Origin: SSC4 sp964642445
GTDB taxonomy: Bacteria; Chloroflexota; Anaerolineae; SSC4; Amarolineaceae
Assembly (NCBI GenBank): GCA_964642445.1
Contig: CAZXQZ010000017.1
Coordinates: 1-35,091, forward strand
Length of the DNA stretch: 35,091 nt
Reading direction: 5' to 3'
Shown: piece by piece, positions 15,062 to 22,377 of the stretch
Position numbering within the stretch: the first letter of the stretch is position 1
Layout: each line of letters opens with the position of its first letter
Notes under the pieces: model-generated
Database searches by the model: none
The model's input: only the letters and a program-made list of their open reading frames with translations
What the model was told of the DNA's origin: nothing
Program-made: the position numbers and the translations under genes

Positions 15062-15664
15062 TTATCCGTTGAATGCACCCGACGCGGCGCTGAAGCCGGC
15101 TGTCAGCAGGCCCAGCACGAGGCCAATGACTATGAAGACGATGACCTCGATCACGATGGCGATGATCACCGTAATCAGCGCCTTGTTGGAATCGAGATTC
15201 ATGGACGCACGGGTGGCCACGTAACCCAGGTAGAGCTGGTACAGCGACAGGGCCAGTGTCACTGGCAGGGCCAGGCAGTTCAGCAGCGGAATACCGCCGA
15301 CGATCCCATTGAAAGCCAGGATCGGTGCGGTAAACAGGGCCATGCTGTAGAATACCTCATCCTGGGTGCCGGTGCCGCCCTGGCGGGTACCGACGTAGTG
15401 AATGAGGAAGGCGAAGACGAAGTAACCCACGATTGGGCTAACCATTGCCGTGAGCAGCGCCAGCAGTGCCGCGCCGAAGCCGCCCAAGATGCTGAAGACA
15501 AAGGCGACGACACCGGCGATGGCGGCCGCTACGACCACGTAGATGAGCCCTTCCCGCTGCCCACCGTGCCGCTCGAACTGCTCGAAGGTGTCGGGGGACG
15601 GCCGGGTCAGAACGGCCATACTCTGCTTGAACATCTCACCGAGCGAAACTCCCTGTACTGTCAT
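15062..15664 (-). CDS. Yip1-domain membrane protein
   Basis: A 200-residue protein with an N-terminal amphipathic stretch (LGEMFKQSMAVLTRPSPDTF) typical of bacterial Yip1-family proteins, then five hydrophobic segments (LIYVVVAAAIAGVVAFVFSI, LLALLTAMVSPIVGYFVFAF, FTAPILAFNGIVGGIPLLNC, LALSLYQLYLGYVA, and the C-terminal IVIEVIVFIVIGLVLGLL). Bacterial members have no firm function; eukaryotic Yip1 proteins act in membrane traffic. The start at 15664 was chosen because AAAGGAGGG lies about 10 bases upstream, inside a longer open frame reaching 15718. The protein is co-oriented with the downstream DUF4013 gene. Confidence 0.82.
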   Translation of the reverse strand: MTVQGVSLGEMFKQSMAVLTRPSPDTFEQFERHGGQREGLIYVVVAAAIAGVVAFVFSILGGFGAALLALLTAMVSPIVGYFVFAFLIHYVGTRQGGTGTQDEVFYSMALFTAPILAFNGIVGGIPLLNCLALPVTLALSLYQLYLGYVATRASMNLDSNKALITVIIAIVIEVIVFIVIGLVLGLLTAGFSAASGAFNG

Positions 15665-15887
15665 TTGAACAAATCCCTCCTTTGGACGATCGATGGCTGG
15701 CGATAGGCCCGCCTTCACATTACCGGCAAACCGACCGGCAGCTGCTACACAGCTGCAGATGCCAGTCGAACAGGTGCCGGAGGAAGCCCAGGTGTGACCT
15801 GAACCTGGCTCGTGGCCGGAGGCACACGGCCATTGTGTAATACGCAGCTACAGGGGACGAGTTTCAGGGGCCATGGCTGCCGAACCG

Positions 15888-16712
15888 CTAAAACGGCAGC
15901 CCCAGGGCGTTGGTGAGCGCACTGCGCCCGGCATCGATCAGGGCGATCAAGATCAGGCTGCCGGCCAGTCCCCACAGCAGCGGTACGATCAGCTGCTTCC
16001 AATGGGTGGCCGTCGAAGGCCGTCCCAAGACAATGAGCGCGATCACTGTCATGACCAGGGTCAGCAGTACAACCGTGCCCAGGGCGCTGGCTACGGCCAG
16101 TGGGAGCAGCAGGGCCTCCCAATCGCTCTGCACGGCCAGCACCAACAGCGCGCCCATCACCACCAGGGCAGCCAGCTCACGCGCGTTACGCAGCACAGGC
16201 ACCGGGTCTGGATTGGCCCAGGCCGTCAGGTTGAACATCGGCAGGACCAGCGAGATGACCGCAATACCTTGTAATACACCGGTACTCACGCGCAGGATAT
16301 TGCGCGGCTCGTAGAGATGCGGCGCGCCGGGAAACAGGGTCAGGTACGAATTGACGCCGTCGAATGCCCAGATGAGCAGAAACAGGACCAGCACCACCAG
16401 GATGGGCGTGGGTGGGAACAGGCTGGCCCGGCCGCGTCGCACGGCCACAAACACCAACAGGCTAAAGAAGGCCCCCAGGTACTGGCCGGTACAGCGCGCA
16501 CACAGCGGCATGGGCCGGTCGCCAATGAAGTAGGAACGGACATCGATCTGGTGGCATACGGCATAGCCAACTTTGTCGGCCTTGTCGAGCAGGCCTCCAG
16601 GTGCCGCCAGCACAACGGCCACGATCACCAGAAGGGCGATTCCCGCCAGCAGCCAATCGCTGCGGCGGGGTGGTGCTGGGTCCGACGCCGGCATCATCTC
16701 AGGTCGTTGCAT
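15888..16712 (-). CDS. DUF2085 membrane protein with CHQ...CxxC motif
   Basis: A 274-residue integral membrane protein with a proline-rich N-tail and about six TM helices. The DUF2085 signature is clear after the first helix: CHQ (53-55), SYFIGDRPMPLCARCTGQYL with Cys71 and Cys74, then a long hydrophobic run and FDGVNSYL. The conserved Cys/His suggests metal or redox chemistry at the membrane face, but no function is established. An upstream-extended frame reaches 16904, but those residues are unlike the family and cross a putative promoter (attgta on the plus strand at 16772-16777, TACAAT on the minus). The ATG at 16712 is preferred; the Shine-Dalgarno is weak. Confidence 0.82.
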   Translation of the reverse strand: MQRPEMMPASDPAPPRRSDWLLAGIALLVIVAVVLAAPGGLLDKADKVGYAVCHQIDVRSYFIGDRPMPLCARCTGQYLGAFFSLLVFVAVRRGRASLFPPTPILVVLVLFLLIWAFDGVNSYLTLFPGAPHLYEPRNILRVSTGVLQGIAVISLVLPMFNLTAWANPDPVPVLRNARELAALVVMGALLVLAVQSDWEALLLPLAVASALGTVVLLTLVMTVIALIVLGRPSTATHWKQLIVPLLWGLAGSLILIALIDAGRSALTNALGLPF

Positions 16713-16894
16713 CTTTTCCCGCCGAGCTAGTGACTGACGCCAGCACACCAGGCGCCATAACTCACCGTGGTATTGTACAACATGTGGGCGAAACTGAAAA
16801 ATCATGCGACACGTCCGGCGTCCGGCGTCCGCCGATCGGCCCAAATTGAGCCTGCAGGAGCAGCCGCCATGCTGTAGGACGAGTTCGAACCTGT

Positions 16895-16923
16895 TTGACA
16901 GCACCCGCAGCGGACGTTATAAT
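16895..16923 (+). promoter_or_regulatory. Promoter for def
   Basis: TTGACA (16895-16900) and TATAAT (16918-16923) are both perfect, spaced by 17 bases, about 45 bases before the def start. One of the strongest-looking promoters in the window. Confidence 0.85.
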
Positions 16924-16967
16924 CGTGTGACAGAACCAATTGTTCCCATCTCTGAGGTATGGATCGT

Positions 16968-17540
16968 ATGGCCGTGCGTGAAATTGTGAAAATTGGCAGC
17001 CCTGTGCTGCGGACGCGTGCGCGCAAAGTGAATCGATTCGGTGCCCAACTCCAAACCCTGGTCGACGACATGGTAGAGACCATGCGTGCTGCACCCGGTG
17101 TCGGCCTGGCTGCCCCCCAGGTAGGAGTCACCGAACGCGTGATTGTGGTCGAGATGCCGGAAGATGCCGACGTCCCCGGCAGCGGTAGACTGTATGCGGT
17201 GGTCAACCCGGAAATCGTCAAAGCATCCAAAGACGAAGTTCTGGGTGAGGAAGGCTGCCTGTCGATTCCGAACCTGGTCGGTGACGTCTGGCGTGCCGAA
17301 GCGGTGACGATCAAGGGCCAGGATGTCAACGGCGAGCCATTGCGAATCAAAGCGACGGATTGGTTGGCTCGCATCTTCCAACACGAGATCGACCACCTGA
17401 ACGGGCAGCTGTTCATCGATGTGGCGACCGAAATCCGACGCCTGGTGCGTACCGAAGAGGGGATTGTGGCGGTTCCTCTGGAGCCGGTCACGGCCGCACC
17501 GGCTGTGGCGACACACCCGGTGCCATCCGAGATTCTATGA
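16968..17540 (+). CDS. def: Peptide deformylase
   Basis: Removes the formyl group from the N-terminal Met of nascent proteins. The 190-residue protein has all three deformylase motifs: GVGLAAPQVG (44-53), EEGCLSIP with metal ligand Cys97, and QHEIDHLNG with His139, catalytic Glu140 and His143. A C-terminal tail of about 40 residues rich in Ala, Val and Pro extends beyond the fold. The ATG at 16968 (MAVREIVKIG) is preferred, 10 bases after GAGG; an ATG at 16959 lies only one base from that site. The gene has its own strong promoter and ends at a perfect hairpin shared with convergent lepB. Confidence 0.96.
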   Translation: MAVREIVKIGSPVLRTRARKVNRFGAQLQTLVDDMVETMRAAPGVGLAAPQVGVTERVIVVEMPEDADVPGSGRLYAVVNPEIVKASKDEVLGEEGCLSIPNLVGDVWRAEAVTIKGQDVNGEPLRIKATDWLARIFQHEIDHLNGQLFIDVATEIRRLVRTEEGIVAVPLEPVTAAPAVATHPVPSEIL

Positions 17541-17572
17541 AAAAACCGGGGCGGTCATCCGCCCCGGTTTTT
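17541..17572. terminator. Bidirectional intrinsic terminator between def and lepB
   Basis: aaaaaccggggcgg, loop tcat, ccgccccggttttt: a perfect 14-bp stem flanked by A-run and T-run, so it can terminate transcription on both strands. It starts right after the def stop and ends 5 bases before the lepB stop. Confidence 0.93.
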
Positions 17573-17576
17573 GGTT

Positions 17577-18140
17577 TTATTCGATGCGACCGACCTGGTT
17601 GGGTGGCCAGTAACGCAGCATGGCGCGCCCCAAGACCTGGTCGCGGTGGACGGTGCCGAACTGGCGCGAATCGTTTGATGCGTGCCGGTTGTCCCCCATG
17701 ACGAACACGTGCAGCGGCTCCACCACCCAGGTCTGGCGACCCGGTGTGTCATCCGCGACGTAAGGTTCATCCAGCAGGCGTCCGTTCACGTAGACACGCC
17801 CGTTGTTGATTTCCACCTCTTCGCCCGCTACGGCAATCACCCGCTTGATGAGCAGCTCGTCACCCTGGCCGGGCATACGTACAACCACGATATCGCCGCG
17901 ACGCGGACCGTGCAGATGGTAGGTGACTTTCTCCACGATCACGCGTTGATCCGTCGACAGGCCTGGTTCCATGCTCGATCCCTGCACGCGCACCGCCTGC
18001 GCCATGAACATGTGCACCACCAGCGCAATGAAAATGGCTGGCAGCACAGTTTGCATGAAGCCGTAGAGCTGCTGCTTGGGTCCACCGTACGGTGCCGTAA
18101 TCGCCACCGCCAAGTGGTGCGGCTCGCGGTTATCGAGCAT
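17577..18140 (-). CDS. lepB: Signal peptidase I
   Basis: Cleaves signal peptides from secreted proteins at the outer face of the cytoplasmic membrane. The 187-residue protein has one N-terminal TM segment (about 30-50), then the Ser/Lys dyad of family S26: QGSSMEPGL with Ser56 and LLIKRVIAVAGE with Lys99, plus MGDNR and SNDSRQFG (148-162). The start at 18140 has GAGG three bases upstream and lies 11 bases after the pnp stop, so lepB is probably translated from the pnp transcript. It likely processes the two secreted paralogues encoded further along. Confidence 0.95.
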   Translation of the reverse strand: MLDNREPHHLAVAITAPYGGPKQQLYGFMQTVLPAIFIALVVHMFMAQAVRVQGSSMEPGLSTDQRVIVEKVTYHLHGPRRGDIVVVRMPGQGDELLIKRVIAVAGEEVEINNGRVYVNGRLLDEPYVADDTPGRQTWVVEPLHVFVMGDNRHASNDSRQFGTVHRDQVLGRAMLRYWPPNQVGRIE

Positions 18141-18151
18141 ACGCCTCGTTT

Positions 18152-20413
18152 CTAACGGTAACGCGAGCCGCCACGATCACGGCGGTCACCACCGCGGTCA
18201 CCACCACGATCACCACGGCCCCCGCTGGGGCGCGGACCACGTGAACCACCGCGGTCACCCCCGCGATCACCCCCGCGGTCGCTGCGGCCGCGCGAATCCC
18301 TCGCCCGCGCTTCGTCCACCGTCCAGCCCTCCAGAACAGCCTGGCGGCTCAGGCGGATTTTGCCCTGGTCGTCGATGTCGATGACCATCACCATCACCTC
18401 ATCACCGACCCGCACGACATCTTCGACGGTAGGCGCCCGGTAATCGGCCAGCTGCGAGATGTGGACCAGGCCATCGACCCCCGGCAGAATCTGCACGAAG
18501 GCGCCGTAACTCTCAGTGCGCACGACACGCCCCACGTAGGTCTTGCCAATAGTCACTTCTTCGGTCAGTGATTCGATCTCGCGAATCGCCGATTCGGCGC
18601 TGAGGCCGTCGGTCGATGCGATGAAGACCGATCCATCGTCCTCGATGTCGATCTTGACATTGTACTCTTCCTGGATGGCCCGAATCATCTTTCCACCCGG
18701 GCCAATGATCTTGCCGATTTTCTCTGGATCGACGTGAATGGTCATGATGCGCGGTGCATACTGCGACATGGTGGCACGTGGCTCAGGAATGACTTCCAGA
18801 ATCTTGCCCAGGATGAACAGGCGTCCCTGACGGGCCTGCTCCAGCGCCTGCTCCATGATATCCATGCGCAGCCCTTTGATCTTCATGTCCATCTGCAGGG
18901 CGGTAATGCCATCGCGCGTGCCGGCGACCTTAAAATCCATGTCACCCAAAGCGTCTTCGACACCCTGGATGTCACTGAGGATTGCATAACGATCCGTGTC
19001 AGGATCGGTGATCAAACCCATAGCGATGCCCGTCACCGGTGCCAGGATCGGTACGCCGGCGTCCATCAACGCCAGGGTACTGCCACACACCGACGCCATC
19101 GATGTCGAGCCATTGGACGAGAGTACTTCCGACACCAGGCGCAGCGTATAGGGGAACTGATCGACCGGCGGAATCATGGGGGCCAGGGCCCGTTCGGCCA
19201 GGGCACCGTGCCCGATTTCACGACGTTTGGGCCCACGCATCGGATAGACCTCACCCGTAGAATAGGGCGGGAAATTGTAGTGATGCATGTAGCGTTTGGT
19301 CTCTTCGGGCTGGAGTGTATCGAGGGTCTGGGCTTCACGCGGCGTGCCCAACGTGGCAATCGTCAACACCTGGGTCTCACCGCGCTGGAAGAGGCCACAG
19401 CCATGGGTGCGCGGCAGAATACCAACCGCCGCACTGATGGGGCGAATCTCGTCGGTCTTGCGCCCGTCCGGCCGCATGCCTTCGTCCAGGATCCGTGCCC
19501 GCACCTGTTTTTTGATCAGGCTGTCGAAAACCGCCATCTGCTCCTGTGCGTCGAAGATGGCCTCATCGGTGTCTTCGACCAGTTCGCTGCGCAGGGTGTC
19601 GATGGCTTCGCTGCGTTCACCCTTGCCCAGGCCGCTGGCCACGATCGATGCGATCTTCGCCTGCATGCGGCGGGTCACGTCATCCACGACCTCCGCCCCG
19701 GGCACGAAGACCTTGTACTCCATCTTGGGCTTGCCGATCTGTGCGGCCATTTCCTTCTGCATGCGGATAACGTCCTGCATCGACTCATGCGCCAGGCGCA
19801 GGGCGTCCAGCATGACGTCTTCCGGAATCTCATCCGCACCGGCTTCGACCATCAGGATGGCATCTTCGGTGCCACCGACACGCAGATCGAGCGTGCTGTG
19901 CTCCATCTGGGTGGTCGTTGGGTTGACGACGAAGGCACCGTCGACGTAGCCAATGCGGACAGCCCCCACGGGCCCACCGAAGGGAACGTCCGAGATCATC
20001 AGGGCCGCCGAGGCACCGATGATCGCGGGGATGTCCATGTAGTTCTCCTGATCGGACGACAGCGCGGTCAGGATGATCTGGACGTCATTGCGGAAGCCCT
20101 TGGGAAAGAGGGGGCGCAGCGGGCGATCGACCAGACGGTTGAGCAGGATCGCTGATTCGCTGGGGCGGCCTTCACGGCGAAAGAAACTGCCCGGAATTTT
20201 GCCAGCTGCGTAGAGGCGTTCTTCGTAATCGACGGTCAGCGGAAAGAAGTCCACCCCTTCCCGCGCCGTGCGTGCACCGGTGGCGGTGGCAAAAACGACC
20301 GTGTCACCCACGTGCACGGTTACTGCGCCGCCCGCCTGCTGGGCCAGGGTGCCGGTTTCGATGGCAATCTCCTGTTCGCCCAGCCGGGCGACAAAACGAT
20401 GTTTCTGTATCAT
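18152..20413 (-). CDS. pnp: Polyribonucleotide nucleotidyltransferase with Arg-Gly-Asp-rich tail
   Basis: Phosphorolytic 3'-5' exoribonuclease, a core enzyme of mRNA turnover. The 753-residue protein has two RNase PH domains (first with YEERLYAAGKIPGSFFRREG, second with RTHGCGLFQRGETQVLTIAT and YNFPPYSTGEV), a KH domain (IGPGGKMIRAIQEEY), and an S1 domain (GKTYVGRVVRTESYGAFVQI). The last 48 residues (706-753) form a disordered tail of DRGG/DRGGDRGG-type repeats, which is likely an additional RNA-binding or condensate-forming tail. AAAGGA lies 8 bases before the ATG. Upstream, four hairpins separate it from rpsO. lepB follows at 11 bases. Confidence 0.97.
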   Translation of the reverse strand: MIQKHRFVARLGEQEIAIETGTLAQQAGGAVTVHVGDTVVFATATGARTAREGVDFFPLTVDYEERLYAAGKIPGSFFRREGRPSESAILLNRLVDRPLRPLFPKGFRNDVQIILTALSSDQENYMDIPAIIGASAALMISDVPFGGPVGAVRIGYVDGAFVVNPTTTQMEHSTLDLRVGGTEDAILMVEAGADEIPEDVMLDALRLAHESMQDVIRMQKEMAAQIGKPKMEYKVFVPGAEVVDDVTRRMQAKIASIVASGLGKGERSEAIDTLRSELVEDTDEAIFDAQEQMAVFDSLIKKQVRARILDEGMRPDGRKTDEIRPISAAVGILPRTHGCGLFQRGETQVLTIATLGTPREAQTLDTLQPEETKRYMHHYNFPPYSTGEVYPMRGPKRREIGHGALAERALAPMIPPVDQFPYTLRLVSEVLSSNGSTSMASVCGSTLALMDAGVPILAPVTGIAMGLITDPDTDRYAILSDIQGVEDALGDMDFKVAGTRDGITALQMDMKIKGLRMDIMEQALEQARQGRLFILGKILEVIPEPRATMSQYAPRIMTIHVDPEKIGKIIGPGGKMIRAIQEEYNVKIDIEDDGSVFIASTDGLSAESAIREIESLTEEVTIGKTYVGRVVRTESYGAFVQILPGVDGLVHISQLADYRAPTVEDVVRVGDEVMVMVIDIDDQGKIRLSRQAVLEGWTVDEARARDSRGRSDRGGDRGGDRGGSRGPRPSGGRGDRGGDRGGDRRDRGGSRYR
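18153..18296. repeat. Low-complexity coding repeat (DRGG units) in the pnp 3' end
   Basis: Plus-strand ccaccgcggtcacc-like units recur imperfectly. On the coding (minus) strand they encode repeated Asp-Arg-Gly-Gly in the PNPase tail. Variation is mostly in codon wobble positions, which points to selection on the protein rather than recent expansion. Confidence 0.7.
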
Positions 20414-20433
20414 GATTTCGGTCCTTTCGTGTT

Positions 20434-20449
20434 TGCACCTGCAAACAAT
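20434..20449 (-). promoter_or_regulatory. Hairpin just upstream of the pnp ribosome-binding site
   Basis: On the minus strand gtttgca-gg-tgcaaac, a 7-bp perfect stem, ends about 3 bases before the AAAGGA of pnp. It can affect ribosome access, and is the last of four hairpins in the leader. Confidence 0.6.
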
Positions 20450-20483
20450 TCAAACATGCCCCTGGCCTATGACAGGGACATCA

Positions 20484-20513
20484 AAAACCACAACCGGTCA
20501 GCGACCGTTGTGG
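20484..20513 (-). terminator. Terminator-like hairpin in the rpsO-pnp interval
   Basis: Read on the minus strand: ccacaacggtc, loop gct, gaccggttgtgg (11-bp stem with one bulged base), followed by TTTTT. It sits about 70 bases before the pnp start and may terminate rpsO transcripts partially or attenuate pnp. Confidence 0.65.
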
Positions 20514-20514
20514 G

Positions 20515-20540
20515 TGCCAGACGCTGCGCAGCGCCTGGCA
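20515..20540. repeat. 26-base palindrome in the pnp leader
   Basis: tgccagacgctgcgcagcgcctggca is a palindrome with one mismatched pair around a self-complementary gctgcgcagc core. It lies between the long hairpin and the terminator-like hairpin. Confidence 0.75.
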
Positions 20541-20570
20541 TGTTCTGGGCCGGACCGAAAGGCCAGGAAC

Positions 20571-20609
20571 TGGGGAAAGCGGAGAAAGGTCCTTTCTCCG
20601 CTTTCCCCA
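20571..20609. promoter_or_regulatory. Perfect 19-bp hairpin between rpsO and pnp, a putative RNase III site
   Basis: tggggaaagcggagaaagg and its exact inverse cctttctccgctttcccca are separated by one base (20590). Flanking sequences (ccggaccgaaagg / ccttcgggccgg) extend the pairing imperfectly. In E. coli a long hairpin between rpsO and pnp is cut by RNase III and used by PNPase to limit its own synthesis. The similar position suggests the same role here; that is inference. Confidence 0.75.
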
Positions 20610-20755
20610 ATGCCTGTTCCTTCGGGCCGGTACGAATGCCGTTCGACGCTGGATGCGTATGTTGGCGCCGGCTGGTGGGTCACCTGGCTTGAGCATAATC
20701 ATCGATTACGTTCGATCGATGGTTACAGTCATGGCCAGTGACGCACCAGGACGCG

Positions 20756-21025
20756 CTACTTCCGCAACCCCAGGCGATTTACCAACTCAATGTAGCGATT
20801 GTGGTCCGTGCGGCTCAGGTAATTCAGATGACGGCGGCGCTTACCGACCAGGCGCAGCAGCCCGCGACGTGAGTTCTCGTCATGCGAGTGCATCTTCAAA
20901 TGGTCGATCAAGCTGTCGATCCGCTTCGTAAGAATCGCAACCTGCACTTCCGGTGAACCGGTATCGTTCTCGTGAGTATGGTATTCCTTGATTACTTCTG
21001 CCTTGTTTTCCTTCGACAGTGTCAC
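20756..21025 (-). CDS. rpsO: 30S ribosomal protein S15
   Basis: An 89-residue primary 16S rRNA-binding protein, of normal family length. Recognisable stretches include HENDTGSPEVQVAILTKRI, LKMHSHDENSRRGLLRLVGK, RRRHLNYL and YIELVNRLGLRK. The GTG start at 21025 (first residues VTLSKENK) has AAGGAG eight bases upstream. A longer open frame runs upstream to 21124 but is unlike the family and lies in the leader. A promoter (TTGCTG, 17 bases, TATAAT) is at 21222-21194, which gives a leader of about 160 bases, long enough for ribosomal-protein autoregulation. It is followed by pnp, the conserved rpsO-pnp order. Confidence 0.97.
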   Translation of the reverse strand: MTLSKENKAEVIKEYHTHENDTGSPEVQVAILTKRIDSLIDHLKMHSHDENSRRGLLRLVGKRRRHLNYLSRTDHNRYIELVNRLGLRK

Positions 21026-21193
21026 CGTACGATCTCCTTGCACATGTCCGACGAAACGTTCTGTTGGCTGGCCAAAGCACCGCTGGAATACCAGATACGC
21101 ATGCTCTCGCCTCAGAGTCCGCAAAGTTCGCTTCTCGCCGGTATTCCGGCAAACGAGGGAAACGATACTATGGCGGGCGCTTAGCCGCCGCCG

Positions 21194-21222
21194 ATTATAA
21201 CACAGCCAACAGGGTTCAGCAA
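21194..21222 (-). promoter_or_regulatory. Promoter for rpsO-pnp-lepB
   Basis: On the minus strand TTGCTG (21222-21217), 17-base spacer, perfect TATAAT (21199-21194). The leader to the rpsO GTG is about 160 bases. The sequence ctgtgttataat is shared with the promoter of the response regulator/flavoreductase gene. Confidence 0.75.
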
Positions 21223-21285
21223 ATCCCTACCATACCTGCCCATTCGGTGCCACGGGCTGCCAGGGCGCAACGAGAGGTCCCTCTG

Positions 21286-21314
21286 TTGCACACAACGCAT
21301 CCCCGGCGTATAAT
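21286..21314 (+). promoter_or_regulatory. Promoter for the GyrI-like gene
   Basis: TTGCAC (21286-21291), 17-base spacer, TATAAT (21309-21314), about 55 bases before the start. It is divergent from the rpsO promoter with about 65 bases between the -35 elements. Confidence 0.75.
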
Positions 21315-21368
21315 GCACCGTGTCTCCCACGCCTTGCCCGCCTGTGACACCGTCACCAAGGAGCTGTT

Positions 21369-21734
21369 ATGGAAAAGCTGGACCTGCGTAAAGAGTTGAA
21401 ACACCTGTATGCCCCATCTGCCAAAAAGGTGCAAGTGGTCGATGTGCCCGCATTCCAGTTCGCCATGGTGCAGCTGCGTCAAAAACGCCCCAGCCCGGCG
21501 ATCGACCGGCTGCGCCTGGCGACGTTCCACGAAGGGCTGTGCATGCAGATCATGCACCTCGGTCCCTACGCCAACGAGCCGCAGACGGTGGCGCGTATGC
21601 AGGAATTTGCCCAGGCCAACGGCTACGAACGGGCCGGCAAACACCACGAAATCTACCTGGGCGATCCCTTACGCAGTGCGCCCGAAAAACTGAAGACGAT
21701 TCTGCGCCAGCCGATTCGCCAGGCCGAGGCGTAA
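21369..21734 (+). CDS. GyrI-like small-molecule-binding protein with an internal deletion
   Basis: The 121-residue protein matches the two ends of the GyrI-like family (COG4832), whose members are usually about 200 residues. Residues 1-34 (LDLRKELKHLYAPSAKK, VDVPAFQFAMV) match the N-terminus. Residues 35-121 (RQKRPSPAIDRLRLATFHEG, CMQIMHLGPY, GKHHEIYLGDP, EKLKTILRQP) match the C-terminal half. The intervening 80-90 residues, including the usual central PLEGLWW-type segment, are absent, with the frame kept at about 21471. The start has AAGGAG (21358-21363) and a good promoter, so the gene is probably expressed. The fold may be incomplete, or half a domain may dimerise. The methyltransferase gene follows directly. 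Confidence 0.82.
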   Translation: MEKLDLRKELKHLYAPSAKKVQVVDVPAFQFAMVQLRQKRPSPAIDRLRLATFHEGLCMQIMHLGPYANEPQTVARMQEFAQANGYERAGKHHEIYLGDPLRSAPEKLKTILRQPIRQAEA

Positions 21735-21735
21735 C

Positions 21736-22374
21736 GTGGGCCTGGCACGTCAATTCGCCGCACAGCATGGCCGGCCCCATGGTCCATTGGGACGCCTGGC
21801 GGCCTGGAGTATGGTGGCGCGCACCCGTAGAGCCAACGCCTGGGTCGTTGACCTGCTCCACGTGCAGCCAGGCGATCACGTGCTCGAGCTGGGCTTTGGG
21901 CCGGGCCTGGCCCTGCACGACACGGCCGCTCGCCTGACCAGCGGTCACATCGTGGGCATCGATCCCGCCAGCACGATGGTGGACATGGCCCACAGCCGCA
22001 ACGTGCGCAACATCAGGGCCGGCAAGGTCCGGCTGGTGCAAGGCCTGGGCGACGCACTGCCCTTCGCCAGCGCCACCTTCGATCGTACCCTGACGATCAA
22101 TGTGATCTACTTTCTGCCCGATCCGCTGGTTGTGCTGCGTGAGGTCGCGCGTGTGCTGCGGCCGGGTGGACAGCTGGCCATTTTTTGGATGCCGGCCGCA
22201 ACAATGGCTCGCCAGGGCCGGGCCATTGCCGAGGTCTATCGTTTCTACGAGCCAGTGGAAGTGATCGAGCTGCTGCTGGCTGCGGGTTTCGAGGGGCCGT
22301 GGATTCGAACGAGCTATTTCGCCTGGGGTGAGGGCCTCTGTGCGCAGGCCACGAAACCGGGTGGCCTGCCGTGA
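21736..22374 (+). CDS. Class I SAM-dependent methyltransferase
   Basis: A 212-residue Rossmann-type methyltransferase. The SAM-binding motif I is VLELGFGPGLAL (about 49-60), followed by the acidic end of strand 2 (GIDPAS), motif II/III region (LVQGLGDALPFASATFD) and LREVARVLRPGGQLAIFW. Family members methylate many small molecules; the substrate is unknown. The GTG start lies one base after the upstream TAA (TAACGTG), indicating translational coupling to the GyrI-like gene. An N-terminal PHGPLGRLAAWSMVARTRRA stretch is typical of a common unassigned bacterial subgroup. Confidence 0.88.
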   Translation: MGLARQFAAQHGRPHGPLGRLAAWSMVARTRRANAWVVDLLHVQPGDHVLELGFGPGLALHDTAARLTSGHIVGIDPASTMVDMAHSRNVRNIRAGKVRLVQGLGDALPFASATFDRTLTINVIYFLPDPLVVLREVARVLRPGGQLAIFWMPAATMARQGRAIAEVYRFYEPVEVIELLLAAGFEGPWIRTSYFAWGEGLCAQATKPGGLP

Positions 22375-22377
22375 TAG

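Noticed and set aside
18734..20155. Long open frame (473 codons) on the plus strand opposite pnp
   Set aside because: It is antisense to a fully conserved pnp; the composition (His, Gln, Arg-rich) is that of a shadow frame in GC-rich DNA, with no ribosome-binding site.
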